A DNA stretch of 64,000 bases from the NCBI GenBank assembly GCA_963210315.1, contig OY723288.1, forward strand, positions 310,001-374,000. Direction: 5' to 3'. This document shows positions 54,140-63,157 of the stretch, in pieces. The notes beneath the pieces are model-generated. The model saw nothing but the letters and a program-made list of their open reading frames with translations, searched no databases and was not told where the DNA came from. The position numbers and the translations under genes are program-made. Numbering within the stretch: position 1 is the first letter of the stretch; each line of letters starts with the position of its first letter. The stretch is from Rhynchopus euleeides (taxonomy: Eukaryota > Euglenozoa > Diplonemea > Diplonemida > Diplonemidae).

Positions 54140-54327
54140 CCGCCATGCCCGCAATGCACTTCCGGATCACATGGTTGTGGATTTTTAGCGCCTTCCGCAT
54201 TCCCTCGAAAGACTTCTCCAAGCAGAGGGTCGAGGCCTGCACGTCTGTGACCACGAGTGTCGTGATCTTCGTCTCTGTGGAGTAGTCATCGAAGAGCAGC
54301 GCCTGCTGGCTGTCTTCGTTCAGCATC
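54140..54327 (-). CDS. Exon of a class III adenylate/guanylate cyclase (start of catalytic domain)
   Basis: The exon runs from an acceptor (CTAGTCGTAG) before 54327 to a donor (GTATGAGG) after 54140. It encodes about 62 residues. After DSQQALLFDDYSTETK comes ITTLVVTDVQASTLCLEK, then FEGMRKALKIHNHVIRK. This matches the first strand and helix of the class III cyclase domain, with the metal-binding Asp in TDVQAST and the typical ALxxHNxxIR helix. The exon stops at CIAGMAG, where the family normally continues GGYEVKTEGD. I could not find that next exon. Both neighbouring introns are minisatellites. Because it lies inside a TIR element, it could be a captured gene fragment rather than part of a working gene. 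Confidence 0.75.
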
Positions 54328-54339
54328 CTACGACTAGGC

Positions 54340-56279
54340 CGGCTATGGGCCGATCTCGCCCGTACTGGGCCGGACATGGGCCGATCTCGGCAGTACTGGG
54401 CCGGCTATGGGCCGATCTCGCACGTACTGGGCCGGCTATGGGCCGATCTCGGCAGTGCTGGGCCGGCTATGGGCCGATCTCGCCCGTACTGGGCCGGACA
54501 TGGGCCGATCTCGGCAGTGCTGGGCCGGCTATGGGCCGATCTCGCCCGTACTGGGCCGGCTATGGGCCGATCTCGGCAGTGCTGGGCCGGCTATGGGCCG
54601 ATCTCGGCAGTGCTGGGCCGGCTATGGGCCGATCTCGCCCGTACTGGGCCGGACATGGGCCGATCTCGGCAGTGCTGGGCCGGCTATGGGCCGATCTCGC
54701 CCGTACTGGGCCGGACATGGGCCGATCTCGGCAGTGCTGGGCCGGCTATGGGCCGATCTCGCCCGTACTGGGCCGGACATGGGCCGATCTCGGCAGTGCT
54801 GGGCCGGCTATGGGCCGATCTCGCCCGTACTGGGCCGGACATGGGCCGATCTCGGCAGTGCTGGGCCGGCTATGGGCCGATCTCGCCCGTACTGGGCCGG
54901 CTATGGGCCGATCTCGGCAGTGCTGGGCCGGCTATGGGCCGATCTCGGCAGTGCTGGGCCGGCTATGGGCCGATCTCGCACGTACTGGGCCGGACATGGG
55001 CCGATCTCGGCAGTGCTGGGCCGGCTATGGGCCGATCTCGCCCGTACTGGGCCGGATATGGGCCGATCTCGGCAGTGCTGGGCCGGACATGGGCCGATCT
55101 CGCCCGTACTGGGCCGGGTATGGGCTGATCTCGGCAGTGCTGGGCCGGCTATGGGCCGATCTCGCCCGTACTGGGCCGGACATGGGCCGATCTCGGCAGT
55201 GCTGGGCCGGCTATGGGCCGATCTCGCCCGTACTGGGCCGGACATGGGCCGATCTCGGCAGTGCTGGGCCGGCTATGGGCCGATCTCGCCCGTACTGGGC
55301 CGGCTATGGGCCGATCTCGGCAGTGCTGGGCCGGCTATGGGCCGATCTCGCACGTACTGGGCCGGACATGGGCCGATCTCGGCAGTGCTGGGCCGGCTAT
55401 GGGCCGATCTCGCCCGTACTGGGCCGGATATGGGCCGATCTCGGCAGTGCTGGGCCGGACATGGGCCGATCTCGCCCGTACTGGGCCGGGTATGGGCCGA
55501 TCTCGGCAGTGCTGGGCCGGCTATGGGCCGATCTCGCCCGTACTGGGCCGGACATGGGCCGATCTCGGCAGTGCTGGGCCGGCTATGGGCCGATCTCGCC
55601 CGTACTGGGCCGGCTATGGGCCGATCTCGCCCGTACTGGGCCGGACATGGGCCGATCTCGGCAGTGCTGGGCCGGCTATGGGCCGATCTCGCCCGTACTG
55701 GGCCGGCTATGGGCCGATCTCGCCCGTACTGGGCCGGCTATGGGCCGATCTCGCACGTACTGGGCCGGACATGGGCCGATCTCGGCAGTGCTGGGCCGGC
55801 TATGGGCCGATCTTGCCCGTACTGGGCCGGCTATGGGCCGATCTCGGCAGTGCTGGGCCGGCTATGGGCCGATCTCGCACGTACTGGGCCGGACATGGGC
55901 CGATCTCGGCAGTGCTGGGCCGGCTATGGGCCGATCTTGCCCGTACTGGGCCGGCTATGGGCCGATCTCGGCAGTGCTGGGCCGGCTATGGGCCGATCTC
56001 GCACGTACTGGGCCGGACATGGGCTGGCTATGGGCCGATCTCGGCAGTGCTGGGCCGGACATGGGCCGATCTCGGCAGTGCTGGGCCGGCTATGGGCCGA
56101 TCTCGCACGTACTGGGCCGGACATGGGCCGATCTCGGCAGTGCTGGGCCGGCTATGGGCCGATCTCGCCCGTACTGGGCCGGACATGGGCCGATCTCGGC
56201 AGTGCTGGGCCGGCTATGGGCCGATCTCGCCCGTACTGGGCCGGCTATGGGCCGATCTCGCCCGTACTGGGCCGGCTAT
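54340..56279. repeat. 31-bp minisatellite C, left block, about 62 copies
   Basis: The unit starts GGGCCGGCTATGGGCCGATC and continues TCGGCAGTGCT. It alternates with CCCGTACT and with GGACAT in place of GGCTAT, giving two- and four-unit higher-order repeats. The period is 31 as in A and B, and GGCAGTGCTG is shared with A. All six frames are open. It ends against a poly(T) at 56280. Confidence 0.95.
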
Positions 56280-56813
56280 TTTTTTTTTTTTTTTTTTCAT
56301 GTCGCTCCCGTTGGTCACTTCGCTGCTTTGAGTCAGCCACGTGGCGGAAGCCGGACCGCAGGGAGGGGCGTTGCGCCCGTTGACGCCTCTCACTCCTCAT
56401 GTGCCTTGAGTAGCTGCCAGGTGGGTCTGCTTTGAGGCGGGGAATCGCGTCAGGCCAAACAGCCACTGCGAGGACGTCTCCCCTAAAAGAAAAGAAAGAA
56501 TGTGGGAAGGGGACGGGGGTGGGATGGGTGGGCAGCGCAAGCCGGAAGGAGCGCCTCCCATGGGGCGGAAGCTCACCCGACAGCATAAAATGCTGCGAAA
56601 ACAACAAAAAAAAGGGAAAATAAACCACGCACACCACAACATCAATAAAACCAAAGCCGTGCAGAAAGGGCCCCTCCGCATATATGAAACAGGGCACACA
56701 GCGGAAAAAGAGTTACCAGAGCTTGCTTTAGTTTCCCCTCGGAGGAGGGTAATCACAGGGGGCGCCACGTGAAGGCAGCAAGTTGGATTTTATCCCCCCT
56801 GGTGGAGAATGAG
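56280..56813 (-). mobile_element. SINE-like or processed-transcript insertion within minisatellite C
   Basis: This 534-base non-repetitive segment splits the minisatellite. On the plus strand it starts with about 18 T, so on the minus strand it ends in poly(A). GGCTAT is present just before it (56274-56279) and just after it (56814-56819), as a target duplication would be, though the satellite itself contains this word. I see no clear pol III A and B boxes and no conserved protein. It could be a SINE of unknown origin or a retrocopied non-coding transcript. Confidence 0.65.
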
Positions 56814-57232
56814 GGCTATGGGCCGATCTCGCACGTACTGGGCCGGACATGGGCCGATCTCGGCAGTGCTGGGCCGGCTATGGGCCGATCTTGCCCGTAC
56901 TGGGCCGGCTATGGGCCGATCTCGGCAGTGCTGGGCCGGCTATGGGCCGATCTCGCACGTACTGGGCCGGACATGGGCCGGCTATGGGCCGATCTCGGCA
57001 GTGCTGGGCCGGACATGGGCCGATCTCGGCAGTGCTGGGCCGGCTATGGGCCGATCTCGCACGTACTGGGCCGGACATGGGCCGATCTCGGCAGTGCTGG
57101 GCCGGCTATGGGCCGATCTCGCCCGTACTGGGCCGGATATGGGCCGATCTCGGCAGTGCTGGGCCGGACATGGGCCGATCTCGCCCGTACTGGGCCGGGT
57201 CCAGGAGTGGTGTCCAGACCCTGGGCCGACCC
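56814..57232. repeat. 31-bp minisatellite C, right block, passing into type B
   Basis: About 12 units follow with the same variants as 54340-56279. In the last 35 bases (57198-57232) the array changes to GTCCAGGAGTGGTGTCCAGA, the type B sequence. The switch between types within one array shows that they descend from the same unit. Confidence 0.9.
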
Positions 57233-58126
57233 AGGCTGTGGGTGGTGCATTTTGGTGCATTTTCCGTCGGTTTAGGTGAAAATTGTCGAATTTTGTCGAA
57301 ATTTGACGACAGGTGACGAACAGCGAGAATCCCCGAAAAACCGGTTTTTAATTCATTTTTGGGGGGGGGTCTTCGCTGACGAAGTTTTTGTCGAAGACCC
57401 CTGTCGTCGTCGTCAGAACAGTGCCGTCTTCGGTGAAAAACCCCCTGAAACAGCCGTTTTCCTAATTATGTGACGAACGACGAAGTTTGTCGAAGTTTGT
57501 CGACCAGCGAAGACCCCCATGGTGTGCGAATGTGTTCAGAGTAACGGAAAATGCCCAAATTTTCGTGTATCGAAAGAGTTGGCGAGCAATTCGTCCTTCT
57601 GTTCAATTCGACCCAAAACTGCCACCAGCCATTTTCTAAGGGCTTCTGGGTGGGTTCTGCTGACCAGAAAAATCGCTGAAAGATGGCCAGAAACCCCCAA
57701 AAACCACCCAGAAATGGCCAGAAATCGGTGTTTGGTCACATTTTTCACCCAGGAACACGTTTTTGGGCCTCTGTGAAAATTTCGATTTTTTGACATTTTT
57801 CGCGATTTTCTACAACTACTCGCCCACGCAAAAACCGTTTTTTAGCAGGGAAATGCACAAAATCAACGAATTGGGCCGTTTGAACCCCTTTCGTGCACTT
57901 TTTGGTCCCAGAAGGGGGTATCTGGGGTGTTGGGGTCCCCCTACGACTTGTCCGTTTTTGTGTTCAAAGGGCCAAAAATGGCCAATTTTCCAAAATTAAC
58001 TTTTTAATTTCCAAAAATTAAAAATTAATTTTTGATTATTCGCCGGAACAGCAAAATTAATCAAAATTACTCCGAAAAATTAAAAAGTTAACTTTTCAAG
58101 CGGAAATTAATTTTCGGGAAGATGGC
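57233..58126. other. A/T-rich subterminal part of the 6.9-kb element
   Basis: No gene is seen. It contains TTTGTCGAAATTTGACGAC-type repeats (57285-57510). A block at 57735-57825 closely matches 11500-11590 (TTTTTCACCCAGGAACACGT then TTTTTGGGCCTCTGT). AATTAATT-rich sequence follows from 57985. Confidence 0.6.
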
Positions 58127-58355
58127 AATTAAAAATTACAAAAATTAATTTCCTGCCATCTATGACATTTTTCGTACCTCTTGGTGCAATGGGGGGGGGG
58201 GGGGGTTGGTGGGAAGTGGGTCGACGCTGCGTGTGTGTGCGTCTTATTATACTGCATTTGAAACACCTGCATAGACACGAGACAAGACAGGGTAAGACAA
58301 GATAAGATCAGATAAGACAAGAGCCCTCCAGCACAGCCGCGCCACCGCGGCACCC

Positions 58356-60209
58356 TCACATGGGGCGGAGGTTCGACTTCGGCACAACCTCGCGCACGCC
58401 GCCAGGCTTGCGCCACTCCAGCTTCAGGATGGCCGCCCCGTGGTTCTCGAAGAAGCGCACCTCGATGCGGTGCATCCCGCGCGACAGGTACAGCGAGCGC
58501 GACCGGGTGCGGCGCCCGTGCCTCCCGCCGTTGTCGACCCGCAGCTGCCCGTCGACGTACAGCTGCGACCCGTCGTCCGAGGTCAGGTACAGCGTGTGGG
58601 TCCCCGACACGTCCACCTGCAGCAGCCCCGTGTGCCTGCTGGCGAAGTTGTCCTTAAAGCCCAGGGCCTCCCACTCTGCGTTGCCGAAGTCGACCACCTC
58701 GCTCGTGGTGCGCAGCACCGGGCGCGCCGACCCGTAGTCAGGGAAGTTCCTCATGAGCGTGGCCTCGTACACCTCGAGGGCCAGCCCAGCCCCGCTTGCA
58801 GGGGGCGGCAGCGGGGTCGGTGCTGGGGTTGCGCGCACAGGCGTGGGTGTGCGCGGCACGGGTGTGCGTGGCGTGGGTGTGCGCGGCGCGGGTGTACGTG
58901 GCGCGGGTGTGCGCGGCACGGGTGTCGCCGCAGGGCGGGAGGAGACACGCTCGATGAGGGCGCGGTAGCTGTAATGCTCGAAGCCGTAGAACGAGTCGGG
59001 CACCGCAGACACCACCAGGTACACCTCGCAGTCCTGCAGCCCAGCCAGCACCAGCTCCCCCGCACGCCTGTCCGGCATCCCCACGGCGTGGTACGTGTTC
59101 TGCCCGTCCTTCCGCACCAGCACACGCCCCTCGAACGCCGCGGCCCGCCCCTCAGACCCGGCGGCGTCCCCCTCCACGCGGAAGCTGTACCCCGACGCAG
59201 ACCCCCCGACCTGCATCTTGTACACGTTGAAGGACCACCCGCGCGTCACGTACGTGCTGGACGGGCGCACCCACCCGCCCGTCCCGCTGCTGCTGTACTC
59301 TCCGATGTAGCGGTGGATGTCCGCCGCGTCCCCATACCGCTGCAGCTCACTCCGCAGCGTGCGCACCTGCCCCGCCGTCAGGTACTCCCAGAAGACTGTG
59401 CGTGCCGTCCAGTCCGCGAACACAGTGCGCATCCTGTCCAGCCCGATCTCCTGCTTGAATTACTGCTGCGGGTACAGCCACGTCCCCGCCCCGAACCCTG
59501 ACGACATCACACTCTCCGACACCCCGCCGTGCTCCGTCATGTAGTACATCATCGCGTGCTTCCCGTACTGGTGCACGTAGCGCTGCCAGTTGCCCGGCTC
59601 CCCCTGCTCGTAGTTGAAGTACCTGCTGTGCCACATCGGCAGGTGCGGGAGTGCGGCAATCGCGTCTGCCTCCACAAATGCCCGGTCCTGCCCAGCCGTG
59701 CGTGTCGCCGCGTACCAGTTCGCGCTCGCCTCGATGTACCACCCGCTGTTGCCTCTGTACGCGAACCCCTGCGACGGGCTGTCGTACTGGCACACGTGGA
59801 ACCCCTCGTGCAGCAGGCTCTGCTCGCCAGGCCGCCCGGGGTACGTGACGTACGGGCGCCGGAACTTGTCGGTCCCCACACCCTGCCCGGTGCGCCCCGT
59901 CGCGTCCCCCTTGTGCGCCAGGTACACGTTCACGTACGACACGCTTGCAACACGGTCCGACTTTTTCATCTTCAGCCGCCCCATGCAGTCCTCCCACACC
60001 CCGTCCAGCTGCTGCAGCACGTGCGCCGCGTCCTCGTCGTGGTCATACGACTTGTCCCACCACACAGCCCACACCCCACGCGTCTCCACCTTGCAGCGCC
60101 GCGTGTCGCAGAACTCCGACTCGATGATGAGCGCATCCCCGACCGCCCCGCACGAAAGCAGCAGCGCCACAACGGCCGCAGCCGGCCCCGCCCTTGCCAT
60201 GATCCCCAT
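58356..60209 (-). CDS. Secreted HExxH metallopeptidase-like plus PA14 protein, split by one in-frame TAA
   Basis: Read from 60209, the frame gives 249 codons, TAA at 59462-59460, then in the same frame 367 more codons to the stop at 58356. Residues 1-26 are a signal peptide (hydrophobic AAAVVALLLSC). A zinc-peptidase-like motif HEGFH lies near residue 132, with GWYIEASANWY near 155, as in DUF6055-type proteins. After the TAA come a beta-rich region, a TPxPRTPAPR linker (codons about 430-465) and a PA14 domain (about 473-603) with DDGSQLYVDG and LEWRKPGG. PA14 domains bind carbohydrate or other ligands, so a secreted or wall-associated role is likely. No small in-frame intron removes the TAA. 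It may be read through, be a sequence error, or mark a recent pseudogene. The downstream part alone (ATG at 59432) would lack a signal peptide. Confidence 0.75.
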
Positions 60210-62224
60210 CCGGTCCTTAACTTACAGTGGCTCTGCCTTGTCTCCGCCCAGCCCCACAAGAGTCTCGAAAATTCCCGAAAAAGACAATCTTGTCCTGTCG
60301 TGGGGTGGGTGGTGTGTGTACGTGCGTGCGTGCGTGCATCCCACATATTGTCACCATTGGTGTCTGCAAAGCAAACAAAAGACGTGGGGGGTGCAAAACA
60401 GTCTCGTGTGCTCGAGAAGGGGATGTGGGGGACGCAGGGGGGCACGGGCTGGCAGTGCGTCGGGACCAACACGACGAAGGGGCCCGGGGGGGGAGGTCGG
60501 GTGCCTACCGCATACAAACTAGACGAATGGCAGTGCCGCAGTGCGTTGCTGCCGGATCGAAGCTGTTGTGATGAGGTTCACAAGAGTGATGCTGGGATAG
60601 ACGGCGGATATATCAAATAGAGACATGGGGCGCGCACACACACACATACTCAGCTGGGGTGCGCCCTGCTCCTGGCACATCCGTCCAGATAATTTTCTTG
60701 CCCTCACCTGGCAAGAGTTAGTACACAACCCCTTCAGCTGACGTGCCCCAGGTGCAGTCGGGCTGCGCTCGCCCACCCTCGAGGCAAGATGGAAGGGTCT
60801 GCACCATGTGTTCTAGCTGAGTGTTCCCACAGCCCCAGGCAGGGCGGCAGGGGAAAGGCCTGGCTGGTATCACGCACACAGCACGTGGGCTCTCCGACAC
60901 GTGGTGGACTCACTAAACTCACTCCCTGAAGTCCGCACCCCACACATCAGGGGGAGGAGCCTGACGAGGCAACAAGCAATGCCGCACAGGAGGTATTTAA
61001 TTGCCCAGAGAGAAGGCAAAGGATGAGTATCCCAGGTCCTCGCAATAGTTTCCCCTTTTGTAGACACCGGGAGCGGGGGCTCTTCGCCCTGTGTCAAACT
61101 GTGTCAGCTTGACTCCCACTTCTTGTGAGGTGACTCGCTTCCCTGCATTCCTGAGACAAGGCCCCCAACACCGGGTATGCTGGAGGCGGACAATACCAAC
61201 CAGGGACCCACCAAACTGGATTCTTTGTCTGAGCGCCCCTCAGCCCCCGCCGCCCGCGCGCCCACCCTTCGGCGGGGCTTCGGGCAGGGGAACCGAGAAC
61301 CCACTGAATCCAAGATAAGGAGGGGGGCACTACCGTTTCCCTCCCACCCCACCCCACCCCGCAGCTCCGCAGCAACGTTCGGGCGTGATGGTTTCCTCCC
61401 CGAAATTGTCATTGCACGGAGTGTAGCGCGAGGGGGGAATGATACCTGGGACCTGCCACGGGCAAAACATGCTCTATACACACAGTGCCAAGATACAGGG
61501 GGTCGGCGTGGGGAGAGTGGTTTCGCAGAGAGAGGGTGTCGCAAATATATACGCGAAGCGCGGGTCTGCTGTGTGTGTGCTTTTTTCGTGTTCAGGGCTG
61601 GGCAAGTCAAGGTGTGGCGTCACTGCGCATCCGGATATCACCTCAAATACCCTAATCATGCGATCGGCAGTGGCCCACACCAGGGTTAGAGGGAGGGAGC
61701 TCCGATGGAATGACGCATTTTTTTTGCGCGTCGGATTCTCACAGAGAATATGATCGGCCCGGTGTGGGGGGTGGGGTTGCTTGCTTGAATAGAGAGGGGC
61801 GGTGAGAGGGAGGACTGGCTTAGAACCGCTTTGCGGTCGCACCGTTAGACGCAGGCAACTGGGGGAAGTGTCACTGCGCTCGATCTGCACTTCTGTTTTT
61901 TTGGGATGCGGTGACGCTTCCGCACGCATACGCCTGGCAGAGTCTGGTGTTGTATGTAAGAACCACAAAAATCATGAGCAAGCACGTGACACTACCCCCC
62001 GCCTGCCAACAGGCAGAAGGAAGGCTCGCCCCCCACCCCACCCTCCCCCCCACCGACATTCTTTTACTCCCCCTCGACAAGAACCAACACCCAAACACAC
62101 ACACACCCCAGGATTCTCAGCACCCTCAGCACCGGCACACCCCACACCCAAACCGACACTTAAACACACCCTCCCCCCCCCCCCTCCCTTTGGCAACACA
62201 TCAGGCATGTCGCTAAGCGTCGAC
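60210..62224. other. Intergenic, no gene recognised
   Basis: This is the upstream flank of the minus-strand metallopeptidase/PA14 gene and the left flank of a short SalI-site-rich element. GTGCGTGCGTGC repeats lie near 60318-60335, a (CA)n near 60634-60647, and C-rich runs near 62171-62184. Short frames on both strands have no recognisable domain. Confidence 0.4.
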
Positions 62225-62477
62225 CGTCGACCCAGTGATTTTGGGTTTCCCCCCCCATAAAAAAGCGTCGACCCAGCGTCGACCCAGTGGACTGGGTTGA
62301 CGCTTGGTCGAGGCTTGGAGCGTCGACCTAGTGGAACTGGGTTGCCATTCAAGCCTGGACCAAGCGTCAACCCATTTATTACACTGGGTCGACGCTAACC
62401 TAGCGTTGGCCCGGTTACACTGGGTCGACGCTCACCAAGCGTCGACCAAGCGTCAACCCACTTTCACTGGGTCGACG
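62225..62477. mobile_element. Short palindromic element with CGTCGACCCAGTGA ends
   Basis: The ends are CGTCGACCCAGTGA (62225) and its exact complement ending at 62477. Inside are about eight more copies of GTCGACCCAGT or ACTGGGTCGACGCT on both strands. No coding sequence and no clear target duplication are seen. It looks like a small MITE. Confidence 0.6.
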
Positions 62478-62499
62478 TCGAAGAGAGTATGGTTTTGCA

Positions 62500-62737
62500 G
62501 GAACAGATGCTCACTACCGTGGCCTCCGGCGGCTGGGGGGCACCGCCCCCCAGACCCCCCTGTGGCGTATGTCTCGTACTCAAGTCATTCGATTCCCACC
62601 GGGTCAGGGAATCCACCCACTCCAGTAGCCTCAGGAGGACGCAGCCAACTCACACAGAATCTGTACGCCCACAATGAACAGATGCTCACTACCGTGGCCT
62701 CCGGCGGCTGGGGGGCCCTGCCCCCCAGACCCCCCAT
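62500..62737 (-). repeat. Dispersed repeat with GGGTCTGGGGGGCGG motif, copy 2 (reverse)
   Basis: In reverse orientation this repeats the layout of 9545-9770: two GGCCTCCGGCGGCTGGGGGG motifs about 180 bases apart, each preceded by ACTACCGT. The blocks between them are shared with the first locus (CTCGTACTCAAGTC, GACGCAGCCAACTC, CAGAATCTGTACGCCCACA). Confidence 0.7.
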
Positions 62738-63157
62738 CTCGCGTGCCCGTCTAGTAACCAAGTCCTTGCGCTTTGACGGCCGTGACATATCAGGGGGCAG
62801 CGTCGAAATCATGGTCCCGAAAGCCATTTTTTGGTTTCCTCCGGCACCCGACGGCGCGAGCGGGAGAGGAACCACGGAAGGAACCCAGCGCCTCACACCG
62901 TGCCCACCTAGTGGTCCACCGATGGGAAAATTTGGCAACAACACGAGCGCGCGCGAAGCGCGCGCGAGAAAAATTGACCCCTAGTGTTTTCCCCCCTGAT
63001 CCCCCCCCAAAACAGGAGCGTCAACCCACCAAATCTCCAAAATCGAAAAGTTAGCGACAGGCCTGGCAACACATGACGGGGAACCCCCCCACCCACCACC
63101 ACCCCCTCCACACCCAAGCCGAACTCAAGACTCCACCCCCAGCTCGGCGCTCCGCCA
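62738..63157. other. Non-coding flank with GCGCGCGCGAAGCGCGCGCG palindrome
   Basis: A near-perfect palindrome, GCGCGCGCGAAGCGCGCGCG, lies at about 62948-62967. The rest shows no gene and should contain the 3' flank of the phosphoesterase gene. Confidence 0.45.

Larger units (their letters stand above)
51246..58164. mobile_element. 6.9-kb TIR element carrying a cyclase exon and three minisatellites
   Basis: Terminal inverted repeats of about 38 bases with one mismatch begin CATAGATGGCAG and continue as AAATTAATTTTTGTAATTTT. They lie at 51246-51283 and 58127-58164. The 6-bp sequence ACATTT flanks both sides exactly (51240-51245 and 58165-58170). Subterminal regions are AATTAATT-rich (51260-51330, 51435-51485, 57985-58130). 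Next to the left end, GGGGGCCTTCGCTACCA faces TGGTAGCGAGGGCCCCC across about 85 bases. There is no transposase. I cannot name the superfamily. Confidence 0.78.

Noticed and set aside
54345..56435. 696- and 658-codon plus-strand ORFs of repeated WADLGSAGPAMGRSR type
   Set aside because: They are readings of a stop-free 31-bp minisatellite that is open in all six frames. There is no gene-like start, end or domain.
58440..60620. Long plus-strand ORFs opposite the peptidase/PA14 gene
   Set aside because: They are antisense shadows rich in Arg/His/Pro. The minus strand holds recognisable domains.
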